DNA of 64,000 nucleotides, taken from assembly GCF_000758725.1 (NCBI RefSeq), contig NZ_CP009428.1, positions 6,748,474 through 6,812,473 of the forward strand, read 5' to 3'. The position numbers and the translations under genes were made by a program. Of this stretch, positions 52,463 through 62,637 are shown piece after piece; positions within the stretch are counted from its first letter, which is position 1, and each line of letters begins with the position of its first letter. This DNA is from Paenibacillus odorifer. Lineage in GTDB: Bacteria; Bacillota; Bacilli; Paenibacillales; Paenibacillaceae. The notes beneath the pieces are model-generated. The model was given only the letters and a program-made list of their open reading frames with translations. It had not been told where the DNA came from and made no database searches.

Positions 52463-53608
52463 TCAGCCATATAACTCATCCATAGCAGCTAGCATTCTGC
52501 TTATATTATGCTCTGTTGTATCTACGCCTACACTCGCCCGAACAGCACCACTTTCTAGTGTATCAACAGCCTTATGTGCCAGCGGGGTACAATGCATACC
52601 CGCTCTGACGGCTATTTTATACTCACGATCTAGACGGTGAGCTATATTCGCCGATTCTTCCCCATCCACTACAAACGACACAATTCCAGTTCTCGGAGCC
52701 CCTAATGTGGGTCCTAATAGTTTAATGTTTGGAATATGGGACAACCCCTCCATCAGCAGTTGAGTCAGCTTCCACTCTCTTTCGTGGATAACGGTTGTCC
52801 CTATCGATTTTACCTTTTGAACACCGGCTAGTAAACCAGCAATTCCTACCGCATTTTGCGTTCCCGCTTCATACCGATCTGGGCGAACGGAGGGTTGTTC
52901 ACTATTCTCAGATTGACTGCCTGTGCCTCCATGCATTAAGGGCTCGAGATCCAATTCAGGTGATATATAGAGTCCACCAGTCCCTTGTGGTCCAAGCAAT
53001 CCTTTATGCCCAGGAAAAGCTAATAAGTCAATATTCATCTTTTTTACATCAATATCAAGCGAGCCTGCACTTTGAGCAGCATCCACTAGAAATATAGCAC
53101 CCTTTGCTTTAGTTAGATCTCCGATTTCACCAATGGGAAGTATACTACCTAGTAAGTTGGAGCTATGATTACAAATTACCATTTTAGTGTTTGGTCGAAA
53201 CGTTTTGCCCAATTCCTTCAAATCCAATTGACCCGCCCGATCCACCTTCAGATAATCAACACTTATTCCTAGTGACTTACGTAAATATTCCAAAGGTCTC
53301 CGCACAGAATTGTGTTCAGTCATTGTGGAGATTACATGGTCCCCTGCTTTGAGCGTACCTCTAATCGCCATATTTAATGACATCGTAGTGTTTTGGGTAA
53401 ACGCTATGTCTTGTGCATTAGAAACCCCAAACAACTCCGCCAGCAAACTCCGGGCTCTCACCAACACCCGTCCGCTTCCCATGGCCAGCGAATAATTTCC
53501 TCTACCAGCATTTGCTCCCGACTGCAAAGCATTCATCATCGCAGCTGCCACCTCTGGAGGTTTAGGCCAGGACGTAGCCGCATGATCCAAATATACGAAG
53601 TCTTCCAT
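52463..53608 (-). CDS. Class V aminotransferase, cysteine desulfurase-like
   Basis: This 381-residue PLP enzyme has the NifS/CsdA-type fold: YLDHAATSWPKP at the N-terminus, FTQNTTMSLNMAIRG, STMTEHNS, VDAAQSAG and the Schiff-base lysine in FPGHKGLLGPQGTGGLY. It probably mobilises sulfur from cysteine; the physiological acceptor is unknown. GAGGAG precedes the start at 53608. Confidence 0.88.
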   Translation of the reverse strand: MEDFVYLDHAATSWPKPPEVAAAMMNALQSGANAGRGNYSLAMGSGRVLVRARSLLAELFGVSNAQDIAFTQNTTMSLNMAIRGTLKAGDHVISTMTEHNSVRRPLEYLRKSLGISVDYLKVDRAGQLDLKELGKTFRPNTKMVICNHSSNLLGSILPIGEIGDLTKAKGAIFLVDAAQSAGSLDIDVKKMNIDLLAFPGHKGLLGPQGTGGLYISPELDLEPLMHGGTGSQSENSEQPSVRPDRYEAGTQNAVGIAGLLAGVQKVKSIGTTVIHEREWKLTQLLMEGLSHIPNIKLLGPTLGAPRTGIVSFVVDGEESANIAHRLDREYKIAVRAGMHCTPLAHKAVDTLESGAVRASVGVDTTEHNISRMLAAMDELYG

Positions 53609-53743
53609 AACCCCGCTCCTCGTCTCATACTCTTTTTCATTAAGAAGAAATAACGTTGTCACCCTTTATTGATAATAACCTTATCTGTAGAAAATATAAG
53701 GATAATATTCAGCTCTACTTTATACATCCTTATATTTTGAAAA

Positions 53744-53787
53744 AACATACCCCTACTTATCCGATTACGGATAGCTCAGGATATGTT
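53744..53787 (-). terminator. Intrinsic terminator of parB
   Basis: Nested stems (AACATA…TATGTT outside, CTATCCG…CGGATA inside) followed on minus by six Ts. Confidence 0.7.
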
Positions 53788-53805
53788 CTTGGCATAGATA
53801 CCCAT

Positions 53806-54648
53806 TTAGTTACCCAATAATTCCAACAGTCTTTCTAAGTCCTGCGCACTGTAGTAATTCAGTTCAATCTTCCCTTTTTCCTTACCTTGTTTTATCTTAA
53901 CCGTTGTTTTAAACCGTTCACGCAATACTTCCTCTACATTATCAATATAGGGATCACGTTTAACAACTTTAATCTTTGTACCGTTCGTCGGCTTTCGATC
54001 CAGATTTTTCACCGTTTCTTCAAGCTCTCTTACGCTCCATTGCTGTTCCACGCATTGTTCAGCCAATTGTTTAATAACTTCCGGATCTTTCAAGGCAACA
54101 ATAGCTCTCGCATGTCCCATAGACATTGTTCCACGTGAAACATATTCTTTTACTTCTTCCGGTAAAGTAAGCAATCTTAGGAAGTTAGCGATGTGTGATC
54201 TGGACTTCCCAACTTTCAGAGATAGCTCTTCTTGTGTGAGTGAAAATTGATCCATCAAACCTTGATAAGCAACTGCGATTTCCATGGCGTTTAAATTTTC
54301 ACGTTGCAAGTTCTCAATCAGGGCGATCTCCATAACCTGTTGATCACTTAGATTTCTTACGACTGCTGGAATCGTAGGTTTACCACAATATTGCGAAGCC
54401 CGGAATCTGCGTTCCCCGGCAATGATTTCATACCCCTTCAAAACACTCCGTACAATGATCGGTTGAATCACGCCATGTTGTCTGATAGACTCAGCCAATT
54501 CCTGGATTGCTTCTTCATTGAAATCCTTGCGTGGTTGATAAGGGTTAGCTCGCAATTGAGCTAATGGGATTTCTACTACCTTATCATCTTCATTAATAGA
54601 TAAAGAAGGAATCAGAGCATCCAGACCTTTCCCTAAACGTTTACTCAT
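53806..54648 (-). CDS. parB: Chromosome partitioning protein ParB (Spo0J)
   Basis: This 280-residue protein has the ParB/Srx N-terminal domain with ENLQRENL and GERRFRAS, a helix-turn-helix KVGKSRSHIANFLRLL that reads parS, and a C-terminal dimer region. It is a CTP-dependent clamp that loads on parS and spreads, recruiting SMC. A perfect parS site lies within the gene itself (54127-54142). It overlaps parA by eight bases. Confidence 0.96.
   Translation of the reverse strand: MSKRLGKGLDALIPSLSINEDDKVVEIPLAQLRANPYQPRKDFNEEAIQELAESIRQHGVIQPIIVRSVLKGYEIIAGERRFRASQYCGKPTIPAVVRNLSDQQVMEIALIENLQRENLNAMEIAVAYQGLMDQFSLTQEELSLKVGKSRSHIANFLRLLTLPEEVKEYVSRGTMSMGHARAIVALKDPEVIKQLAEQCVEQQWSVRELEETVKNLDRKPTNGTKIKVVKRDPYIDNVEEVLRERFKTTVKIKQGKEKGKIELNYYSAQDLERLLELLGN
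54127..54142. promoter_or_regulatory. parS site inside parB
   Basis: TGTTCCACGTGAAACA is a perfect match to TGTTNCACGTGAAACA. Confidence 0.95.
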
Positions 54649-55402
54649 AAGAAATCACTTCCTTTGCCAACTCTAAATACACTTCTGCTCCCTTTGAGCG
54701 AGGATCATAAGTAATAATGGATTGTCCATGAGACGGTGCCTCACTTAAGCGGACATTCCGAGGAATGATAGTTCTGTAAACTTTTTCCTGAAAATACTTT
54801 TTAACCTCTTCGATGACTTGGATCCCTAAATTCGTACGGGCATCCAACATGGTTAATAATACTCCCTCTATTTTCAAATGCGGATTAAGATTTTTTTGCA
54901 CTAGACGCACGGTGTTTAAAAGCTGACTCAACCCTTCGAGCGCATAATATTCACATTGAATCGGAATGATTACCGAATCAGCAGCTGTAAGGGAATTGAT
55001 CGTCAAAATCCCAAGGGATGGAGGACAATCAATGATGATATAGTCATAATTATTTTTAACCGCATTTAAGGCTTTTTTCAATTTCAACTCTCTGGAAATC
55101 GTTGATACTAATTCGATCTCCGCCCCTGCTAATTGAATAGTCGCTGGAATGATGTGCAGTCCTTCATTTTGAGTTTCAAGTATCGTTTCTAGAGGATTTA
55201 CTTCATTAATGAGAATGTCATATATACAATTCGCTACGTCCGCCTTGTTGATGCCAACGCCGCTGGTAGTGTTGCCTTGAGGATCGATATCAACTAGAAG
55301 CACTCTTTTTCCTAATGTAGCCATACCGGCACCTAGGTTCACAGAGGATGTTGTTTTACCGACACCGCCTTTTTGATTTGCTATGGCAATAATCTTGGAC
55401 AC
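54641..55402 (-). CDS. parA: Chromosome partitioning ATPase ParA (Soj)
   Basis: This 253-residue deviant Walker ATPase has KGGVGKTTSSVNLGAGMATLGKRVL at the N-terminus and DCPPSLG in the switch region. It binds DNA non-specifically in its ATP state and regulates DnaA and segregation with ParB. Start chosen is GTG with GAGGTG six bases upstream. Confidence 0.96.
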   Translation of the reverse strand: MSKIIAIANQKGGVGKTTSSVNLGAGMATLGKRVLLVDIDPQGNTTSGVGINKADVANCIYDILINEVNPLETILETQNEGLHIIPATIQLAGAEIELVSTISRELKLKKALNAVKNNYDYIIIDCPPSLGILTINSLTAADSVIIPIQCEYYALEGLSQLLNTVRLVQKNLNPHLKIEGVLLTMLDARTNLGIQVIEEVKKYFQEKVYRTIIPRNVRLSEAPSHGQSIITYDPRSKGAEVYLELAKEVISYE

Positions 55403-55535
55403 TAATTTCACCTCGAATAGTTAGGAAGAATCTTCTCGTAGATCGCAAGTACAAACGGCCAAACTATGTTACTTTATATAGGCTAAAACTCTAAAATGCA
55501 GGACTGAGCAATACATCCTGGTTCAAGTCACACAA

Positions 55536-55564
55536 AAGGCGGCCAATCACTTTAAGGCCGCCTT
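55536..55564 (-). terminator. Intrinsic terminator of noc
   Basis: AAGGCGGCC and GGCCGCCTT, a 9-base perfect GC-rich stem, with TTTTG on minus. Confidence 0.7.
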
Positions 55565-55580
55565 CAGCTTTTGAAACAAT

Positions 55581-56396
55581 TTATCTTTTGGGGATTTGGA
55601 TTACAATCTCGTAATGGTCACCACGGTCATTTTCTGACGTTTTGATTTCCATACCTGAGCCTGACACCATATCAATAGATTGACGAATTGTATTAAGAGC
55701 TAGACGAACATCCTTGGTATAGGAGACCCGTTTTGACTTTTTAGTTTGTGAGACTTGTTTATAGAAAGCAATACGAGCTTCCGTCTGTTTAACATTTAAT
55801 CCTTTTGCAATAATCTCTGCCAAAACTTTTAATTGCATTTCCACACTATCCAGTGATAAGAGCGAACGCGCATGTCTTTCGGAAATCTGACGTTCCATCA
55901 ATGCTGTCTTAACCTCTTCAGGTAAGTGGAGTAAACGAATCTTATTCGCTATAGTCGACTGACTCTTGCCTAAGCGTTGTGCTAAGCTTTCTTGTGTTAA
56001 TTGATGAAGATCAATTAACTTCTGATAAGCGACAGCTTCTTCTATGGAGGTCAAACCTTCACGCTGTAGATTTTCTATGAGCGCAATAGATGCAGCCTGC
56101 GAATCATTGAACTCACGGACAATAGCAGGGATCGTCTCTAAACCAAGCTTTTTAACTGCCCGCCAGCGCCGTTCACCTGCGATGATCTCATATATAGAAT
56201 CTCGCATACGTACAACAATAGGCTGAATGACACCATGAGTTTTAATTGTCTGACATAACTCATCAATTTTGTCATCATCGAATATAGTCCGTGGTTGGTA
56301 AGGACTGCTAACGACCTCATGAACTGGTATTTGTTTGATTTCTTCTCCGCTGCTCCGCTCGTTAAACCCAAATAGCTTGGTAAATTGTTCTTTCAT
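55581..56396 (-). CDS. noc: Nucleoid occlusion factor Noc
   Basis: This 271-residue ParB paralog has an N-terminal amphipathic helix (KEQFTKLFGFNERS) for membrane binding, the ParB-like CTPase domain (ENLQREGL, GERRWRAV) and a helix-turn-helix (RLGKSQSTIANKIRLL). Noc blocks Z-ring formation over the chromosome by binding Noc boxes. The start at 56396 aligns with Bacillus Noc. Confidence 0.95.
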   Translation of the reverse strand: MKEQFTKLFGFNERSSGEEIKQIPVHEVVSSPYQPRTIFDDDKIDELCQTIKTHGVIQPIVVRMRDSIYEIIAGERRWRAVKKLGLETIPAIVREFNDSQAASIALIENLQREGLTSIEEAVAYQKLIDLHQLTQESLAQRLGKSQSTIANKIRLLHLPEEVKTALMERQISERHARSLLSLDSVEMQLKVLAEIIAKGLNVKQTEARIAFYKQVSQTKKSKRVSYTKDVRLALNTIRQSIDMVSGSGMEIKTSENDRGDHYEIVIQIPKR

Positions 56397-56738
56397 TCCG
56401 TTCATAACCACCTAATTTCGTTATAGTACGATCTTCTTGACCTTCTTCACGGAAAGCATATCGTACAGCAATCTAAAACATTCTGATATTATGGAATTAC
56501 CTGTAATGAACAGGCATCATAATCTCTCCTTCTTTCGAACAAGAGTACAGAGAAGGAGTTATATACAAAATTAAAGTCTACTATGCTATTCTATCACTTT
56601 TCTCTACATAATCATATTCTCCGTAAAGACCTATTTTTCCTGCATTTTTACAGGTGCACAACCAAATCAGCTTATAAATCTAATTTTCATCTAAATTGAT
56701 ATTTATCGATTTTTGTTATCATCATCTTCATAAAAAAA

Positions 56739-56768
56739 GAGCATTCCCTTTGTTCAAAGGGAATGCTC
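56739..56768 (-). terminator. Intrinsic terminator of rsmG
   Basis: A 13-base perfect stem (GAGCATTCCCTTT and complement, 4-base loop), then seven Ts on minus. Confidence 0.95.
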
Positions 56769-56793
56769 CTAAAGGAACTTTGAGTATCGGCAA

Positions 56794-56809
56794 TGTTTCA
56801 CGTGAAACA
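56794..56809. promoter_or_regulatory. parS site between noc and rsmG
   Basis: TGTTTCACGTGAAACA is a perfect match to TGTTNCACGTGAAACA. Confidence 0.95.
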
Positions 56810-57535
56810 TTATTTCATCAATGGCGTTTTGGCAGGAATTCCCGCTTTTCTTGGATATTTAGCTGGTGTTGCTCCTGTCTTACGGATCATAACAATATGT
56901 CGATCCGACTCCTCCACTGGTAAGCTGAACGACTCCACTTTGCTGAGTTCAGCACGAAGCTCTTTTAAGCTGTACTTAGCTTCGCTTAATTCCTCTGAAG
57001 GATCGCTGCCCTTCATTGCAGCGAACACCCCATCTTTGCGTGTGAAGGGAAGACAAAATTCATTCAATAAAGACAGTCTTGCTACCGCACGTGCTGTAAC
57101 CAAATCATAGGCATCACGATGAGTGAACTTGCGCGCGACATCCTCTGCCCGCCCATGGATCAATTGTACATCAGTTAATCCCAATGTCGTACTTACATGC
57201 TGCAGAAATGAAATTCGTTTATTGAGCGAATCAACAATCGTTAGCTTCAAATGAGGAAAACATATTTTAAGTGGAATTCCTGGAAAACCAGCTCCTGAAC
57301 CGATATCTGCGAGATTGGTGATCTCGTTAATATCAAGGAAAAAAGCTAATGAAATAGAATCATAGAAATGCTTCGTATATACCTGCTCTCGCTCAGTTAT
57401 ACCCGTGAGATTCATTTTTTCATTCCAGGATACGAGTTCCTTATAATACAGATCAAATTGTGCTAACTGTTCTGTTGTAAGGGAAATGCCTCGTTCCTGT
57501 AATAGTTGTGTGAATTGAACTTCCGTATTATCCAT
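56810..57535 (-). CDS. rsmG: 16S rRNA (guanine527-N7)-methyltransferase RsmG
   Basis: This 241-residue Rossmann methyltransferase has NEKMNLTGI and LADIGSGAGFPGIPLKI, the SAM-binding motif. It methylates G527 of 16S rRNA. It starts three bases after mnmG. Confidence 0.96.
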   Translation of the reverse strand: MDNTEVQFTQLLQERGISLTTEQLAQFDLYYKELVSWNEKMNLTGITEREQVYTKHFYDSISLAFFLDINEITNLADIGSGAGFPGIPLKICFPHLKLTIVDSLNKRISFLQHVSTTLGLTDVQLIHGRAEDVARKFTHRDAYDLVTARAVARLSLLNEFCLPFTRKDGVFAAMKGSDPSEELSEAKYSLKELRAELSKVESFSLPVEESDRHIVMIRKTGATPAKYPRKAGIPAKTPLMK

Positions 57536-57538
57536 AGC

Positions 57539-59425
57539 TTATCCTTTCGCCGCGGTTACCCGGTTGTAATGCTCAAGATATACAAGAAGAATGGAAATAT
57601 CAGCAGGTGTAACTCCCGCAATCCGAGAAGCCTGCCCGATAGAGATCGGGTGAATCTTAGTCAGCTTCTGCCGCGCTTCCATCGCTAATCCATGGATTTC
57701 ATTATAATTAATGTCATCTGGAATTTTTTTCTTCTCCATCTTTTGCAGGCGCTCCACATGTTGAAGTTGTTTTTCTATATATCCGGCATATTTAATTTGG
57801 ATTTCTACTTGCTCTTTCATTTCTGCATCCAGCATCTCTGGTGATGGTGATACTTGATCAACAAAACTATATACAAGCTCTGGGCGCCGCATCAGAACTA
57901 GCAAATTACTGCCATCTACAATAGGTGCCGATTCATATTGCGCTAGTACTTGGTTTACATCAACAGGTTTAACCTTTGTTTCTTGCAGACGAACAATTTC
58001 ACGCTCCACCCGTTCTTTCTTATCTGTGAAGTTATCGAAACGCTCCTGTGTGATCAAACCAATGTCGTAACCGATAGGTGTAAGTCTTAGATCTGCATTG
58101 TCATGGCGAAGCAACAAACGATATTCTGCACGTGAAGTAAGCAGACGGTAAGGTTCATTCGTTCCCTTAGTCACGAGATCATCAATGAGTACACCAATGT
58201 ATCCCTGTGAACGATCTAGAATTACGGGTTCTTTGTCTTGCACTTTGCGTGCTGCATTAATTCCAGCCATAACCCCTTGGCCTGCTGCTTCCTCATAACC
58301 GGAAGTGCCATTGATTTGTCCAGCAGTGAACAGACCTGGAAGACGTTTAGTTTCAAGAGATGGCCATAGCTGTGTAGGAACCATTGCATCATATTCAATA
58401 GCATAGCCGTTACGCATCATCTCTACCTTTTCCATACCGGGGATGGAACGTAAGATAGCTAGCTGTACATCCTCAGGAAGACTAGTGGACAGACCTTGTA
58501 CATAGTATTCCGATGTATTTTTTCCCTCTGGCTCTAAAAAGATCTGATGCTTAGATTTATCACTGAATCTTACGACCTTATCTTCTATAGAAGGGCAATA
58601 ACGTGGGCCAGTTCCTTCGATAATACCTGTGAACATCGGCGCACGATGAAGGTTGTCATTAATAATCTGATGAGTAACCTCAGAGGTATACGTTAACCAA
58701 CAAGGAAGCTGTTCGTTATCGGATGATTTCGTTTCGAACGAAAAGAATTTCGGTTCATCGTCCCCTGGTTGAATTTCTGTCTTAGAGAAATCGATCGTAT
58801 CACGATGTACACGTGGTGGAGTACCTGTTTTAAAACGCACCAATTCAAACCCAAGCTCCCGCAAATTCTCAGAAAGCTTCACGGATGGCTGTTGATTGTT
58901 AGGTCCACTTTCATATGTTAGCTCACCCATAATCACTTTACCGCGCAGGTAAGTACCTGTTGTCAGGATAACAGTCTTACTATGGTATTCGGTGCCAGTC
59001 TTCGTAACTACACCTACACAACGTCCATCCTCAACGATTAAACGCTCAACCATCCCTTGACGAAGTGTCAAATTAGGCGTTTTCTCCATAGTTTCCTTCA
59101 TTGTATGTTGATAAAGGAATTTATCAGCTTGTGCACGTAAAGCATGTACTGCTGGTCCTTTACCTGTATTCAGCATACGCAGTTGAATGAATGTCTTATC
59201 TATATTGCGGCCCATTTCTCCGCCAAGCGCATCAATTTCACGCACTACATGTCCTTTGGCAGGTCCGCCTATGGACGGATTGCAGGGCATGAATGCAACC
59301 ATATCCAGGTTAATTGTGATCATTAACGTACTGCAACCCATCCGGGCTGCAGCCAGTGCTGCTTCACAGCCAGCATGACCAGCGCCAATGACGATAACGT
59401 CATAGTTGCCTCCATCATAACTCAT
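57539..59425 (-). CDS. mnmG: tRNA uridine-5-carboxymethylaminomethyl modification enzyme MnmG
   Basis: This 628-residue flavoprotein has IGAGHAGCEAALAAARMG (FAD loop), CNPSIGGPAKGH and RAQADKFLYQ. With MnmE it installs cmnm5 at wobble U34. It follows mnmE by 39 bases. Confidence 0.97.
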   Translation of the reverse strand: MSYDGGNYDVIVIGAGHAGCEAALAAARMGCSTLMITINLDMVAFMPCNPSIGGPAKGHVVREIDALGGEMGRNIDKTFIQLRMLNTGKGPAVHALRAQADKFLYQHTMKETMEKTPNLTLRQGMVERLIVEDGRCVGVVTKTGTEYHSKTVILTTGTYLRGKVIMGELTYESGPNNQQPSVKLSENLRELGFELVRFKTGTPPRVHRDTIDFSKTEIQPGDDEPKFFSFETKSSDNEQLPCWLTYTSEVTHQIINDNLHRAPMFTGIIEGTGPRYCPSIEDKVVRFSDKSKHQIFLEPEGKNTSEYYVQGLSTSLPEDVQLAILRSIPGMEKVEMMRNGYAIEYDAMVPTQLWPSLETKRLPGLFTAGQINGTSGYEEAAGQGVMAGINAARKVQDKEPVILDRSQGYIGVLIDDLVTKGTNEPYRLLTSRAEYRLLLRHDNADLRLTPIGYDIGLITQERFDNFTDKKERVEREIVRLQETKVKPVDVNQVLAQYESAPIVDGSNLLVLMRRPELVYSFVDQVSPSPEMLDAEMKEQVEIQIKYAGYIEKQLQHVERLQKMEKKKIPDDINYNEIHGLAMEARQKLTKIHPISIGQASRIAGVTPADISILLVYLEHYNRVTAAKG

Positions 59426-59464
59426 GTCCTGTTTCCCCCTTGAAATTATATTAAATCGTGAATC

Positions 59465-60841
59465 TTATTTTCCTAAACAAAATTGTGAGAATATTTGGTC
59501 TAACAAAGAGTCAGCTGCTGTATCTCCAATAATTTCCCCAAGCTGTTCCCATGCGAGCCGTACATCGATTTGAATCATATCAATCGGTATATACTGTTCT
59601 GCAGCATCGTATGCGTCTTGAAGTGATTTATAGGCTTTTTTGAGCAGGGCTATATGTCTCACATTACTCACATATGTCAAGTCACCCGATTCCAGCTTTC
59701 CACCAAAAAAGAGTGTCGAAATGGCATCTTCAAGTTTGTCTAGACCTTCCTCTTCCAGAACGGACATCGGTACAATGTTAGACTCCTCAAAAAACGAGAG
59801 CAACTTATCCTTATCCAGTTTGGACGGTAAGTCCATTTTATTCATGATTACTAGGCACTGTCTACCGTGTATTTGTTCCATCAATGCCAATTCATCCTCA
59901 TGCAGCTCTTCATTAGCATTCAGCACAAGTAGAATCAGGTCGGCGTCACTAACTGCCGCTTTGGAGCGCTCCACCCCAATTTTCTCAACAACATCCATCG
60001 TTTCACGAATTCCCGCAGTATCGAGCAGCTTAAGCGGTATATTATTTATCGTTATAAATTCTTCTATTACATCACGTGTTGTTCCCGGAATATCTGTTAC
60101 AATCGCTTTATTCTCACGAGCTAATGCGTTTAGCAATGATGATTTACCAACGTTCGGACGTCCGACAATAGCTGTCGTAATCCCTTCACGAAGTATTTTT
60201 CCTTCATTAGATGTCTTAAGCAGCTTTGTTATTCCCTCCATAACCTCACTGCTTTTGTCTTTAATAAATTCAGCTGTCATGGATTCTACATCATGTTCTG
60301 GATAATCTATATTCACTTCAATATGAGCCAGCATCTCAATAAGTGTGTGGCGTAAAGCATGAATTCGATCCGATAAGGATCCGCTAACCTGTTTTAAAGC
60401 TACAGAAAAAGCCCGGTCAGACTTAGAGCGAATCAGATCAATAACAGCCTCAGCCTGCGATAAATCGATACGTCCGCCCAAGAAAGCACGCTTGGTGAAC
60501 TCCCCCGGCTCGGCTAACCTTATCTCCTGCTGCAGAAGTAAGTCCATCACTCTTCTTACAGAAATCACACCGCCATGAGCACTGATCTCTACTACATCCT
60601 CGGTCGTAAAAGAACGTGGTCCTTTCATAACGGTTACCAACACTTCTTCCATCTTCTCTCCGCTATCAGGACTGACGATATGTCCGTAATGAACGGTATG
60701 CGATTCCGCTTCAGTTAATGGAATTCGGCTGCGAAATAATGGTGCCACTTGGGAAATAGCCTGTGGGCCACTTACCCGAATAATAGCAATTCCTCCCTCG
60801 CCTAATGCCGTCGATACGGCAGCAATGGTGTCACTAAGCAT
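59465..60841 (-). CDS. mnmE: tRNA modification GTPase MnmE
   Basis: This 458-residue protein has an N-terminal folate-binding domain, a G domain (GRPNVGKSSL, DTAG, NKMD) inside a helical domain, and the C-terminal catalytic FCLGK. It works with MnmG. The start at 60841 has GGGGTG nine bases upstream. Confidence 0.97.
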   Translation of the reverse strand: MLSDTIAAVSTALGEGGIAIIRVSGPQAISQVAPLFRSRIPLTEAESHTVHYGHIVSPDSGEKMEEVLVTVMKGPRSFTTEDVVEISAHGGVISVRRVMDLLLQQEIRLAEPGEFTKRAFLGGRIDLSQAEAVIDLIRSKSDRAFSVALKQVSGSLSDRIHALRHTLIEMLAHIEVNIDYPEHDVESMTAEFIKDKSSEVMEGITKLLKTSNEGKILREGITTAIVGRPNVGKSSLLNALARENKAIVTDIPGTTRDVIEEFITINNIPLKLLDTAGIRETMDVVEKIGVERSKAAVSDADLILLVLNANEELHEDELALMEQIHGRQCLVIMNKMDLPSKLDKDKLLSFFEESNIVPMSVLEEEGLDKLEDAISTLFFGGKLESGDLTYVSNVRHIALLKKAYKSLQDAYDAAEQYIPIDMIQIDVRLAWEQLGEIIGDTAADSLLDQIFSQFCLGK

Positions 60842-60903
60842 GCTGTTTTTCACCCCAAAACTTATATTTTTTGAATAGAAACGTTCTTTTATTTTTAAAA
60901 AAA

Positions 60904-60936
60904 CAATGACCCCTTACATTGGTCAAGGAGTCATTG
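60904..60936 (-). terminator. Intrinsic terminator between khpB and mnmE
   Basis: CAATGACTCCTT and AAGGGGTCATTG on minus (one G-U pair), then seven Ts. Confidence 0.85.
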
Positions 60937-60950
60937 CATCCATATAGTCT

Positions 60951-61685
60951 TTACTTCAAGGTTATAACGACGCGGCGATTTGGCTCTTCGCCTTTACTGA
61001 GGGTACTCACTTGCCGATGATCCTGTAACCTGGAGTGGATAATCTTGCGCTCCTGAGGAGACATTGGCTCCAATACAACCTCTTTACGAGTGCGAATTAC
61101 ACGTCCGGCTAAACGATCAGCCAGCTCTTCAAGCGTTTTTTTACGGCGCTCACGGAAGTTCTCTGCATCTAACACAAGCCGTATAAAACTGTCGGAATAA
61201 CGGTTAGCTACAATATTAGCCAAATACTGTAGAGCATCGAGAGTTTGTCCTCTTCTGCCAATTAACAGTCCCAAATCTGGACCGGAAATTTGCAGAATCG
61301 TGGATTCCTTGGTGTGGACGATTTCCACCTCCACTTCGAGCCCCATGCTCTTAGCGACATCCACAATGAAATGAACGGCTTCTTGGTAAGCTTCCTCCAC
61401 CGGTTGTCCGGAATCTTGGCGTGGCACACCGCCGATGGCCTCCTGTTTGCTCTCTCTTGCTGACTGTTGAGGCAGTGACGGAGCACTCGCCGCTGATGCC
61501 GGTGCGGCTTCGGCTATCAAGGTTAGTTCAACCTTGGCACCTTTCGCACCGATCAATCCCAGGAATCCTCTTGATGGCTGCTCAAGTACGTTGACCGTTA
61601 CCCGGTCCTTTTGAACTCCAAGCTGGGTTAGTCCCCGTTCTACAGCTTCTTCAATGGTTTTCCCTGTTGCGACGACTTTGCTCAT
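60951..61685 (-). CDS. khpB: KhpB (Jag/SpoIIIJ-associated) RNA-binding protein
   Basis: This 244-residue protein has a Jag_N domain (1-55), a KH domain with GRRGQTLDALQYL (about 135-180) and a C-terminal R3H domain (ERKIIHSRLQDHRQVSTLSK). It binds RNA with KhpA and affects cell elongation. It overlaps yidC by four bases, so the two are coupled. Confidence 0.94.
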   Translation of the reverse strand: MSKVVATGKTIEEAVERGLTQLGVQKDRVTVNVLEQPSRGFLGLIGAKGAKVELTLIAEAAPASAASAPSLPQQSARESKQEAIGGVPRQDSGQPVEEAYQEAVHFIVDVAKSMGLEVEVEIVHTKESTILQISGPDLGLLIGRRGQTLDALQYLANIVANRYSDSFIRLVLDAENFRERRKKTLEELADRLAGRVIRTRKEVVLEPMSPQERKIIHSRLQDHRQVSTLSKGEEPNRRVVITLK

Positions 61686-62551
61686 TTTGACTTTTTGGCT
61701 CCCTTCGATGACTTGTTACCGCCTTTGCTCTTCGGAGCAGGACTGGAGTCATCTGTACTTTTTACAGCACTTGCGATTGCCAATTTGTGTTTATCATTGT
61801 TGCGGTATAAGAAGTAGTTCTGAATAATAGTGTAAAGGTTACTGTACACCCAGTATAGTGGCAAGGCTGCAGGGAAGTTGTACGACATAACGAAGATCAG
61901 AACTGGATAGATCATCATCATGAACTGCATTGGCCCTTGTTGTTGCACTGGATTCATTTTGGTCATCATTCTAGTTTGAATAAATGTTGTTAATGCTGCT
62001 AGCACTGGTAAGATAAACAGATGATCCGGTTTACCTAGCTCCAGCCACAAGAAGGTGTGCTCCCGCAAATGTGGATTATAGTAGATCGAGTTGTAGAGAG
62101 CGATAAAGATAGGCATTTGAACGATCAGCGGTAAACAACCCGCCATTGGGTTAACCTTGTTTTCTTGGAACAAACGCATTGTTTCTTGCTGCACCTTTTC
62201 AGGTGTGTCTTTATATTTTTTCTGGATCTTTTGGAGTTCCGGCTGAATGGCTTGCATTGCACGCGAGCTCTTCACCTGTTTAATAGTAAGCGGAAGAATC
62301 AACGTGCGGACAATAATAACCATCACAAGTACGGCTAAACCATATTCTCCGTTAAACCAATCTGCAAACTTGTCCAAGGCAATGGCGAAATAATACACTA
62401 CATTACTTTGCCAGAAGCCTCCATTCTTCAAATCCTCCGTAGTGTGCGTAACAGCAGTCGACGGAGCGCATCCCGACAGAACAGCTAACGACAACACCAT
62501 TACCGTGATGAGGAGAAACCATTTTCCTCGTCTAGTCTTCATTAGAGACAC
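61682..62551 (-). CDS. yidC: Membrane protein insertase YidC (SpoIIIJ/OxaA type)
   Basis: This 289-residue lipoprotein has lipobox LSGC (Cys near 28), five membrane segments and the Oxa1 core (residues 60-260) with VKSSRAMQAIQPELQKIQKK and GCLPLIVQMPIFIALYNSIY. A GTG start with AGAGGGG seven bases upstream is the best choice; an ATG three codons on is the alternative. It inserts membrane proteins with or without SecYEG. Confidence 0.95.
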   Translation of the reverse strand: MSLMKTRRGKWFLLITVMVLSLAVLSGCAPSTAVTHTTEDLKNGGFWQSNVVYYFAIALDKFADWFNGEYGLAVLVMVIIVRTLILPLTIKQVKSSRAMQAIQPELQKIQKKYKDTPEKVQQETMRLFQENKVNPMAGCLPLIVQMPIFIALYNSIYYNPHLREHTFLWLELGKPDHLFILPVLAALTTFIQTRMMTKMNPVQQQGPMQFMMMIYPVLIFVMSYNFPAALPLYWVYSNLYTIIQNYFLYRNNDKHKLAIASAVKSTDDSSPAPKSKGGNKSSKGAKKSK

Positions 62552-62637
62552 TTCAAAACCCCTCTCTTAAACATTCCATTCCACCGTAAATCATACCATA
62601 ATTATGAATACAAATAAACAAGCCTCTTAAGCACCCT

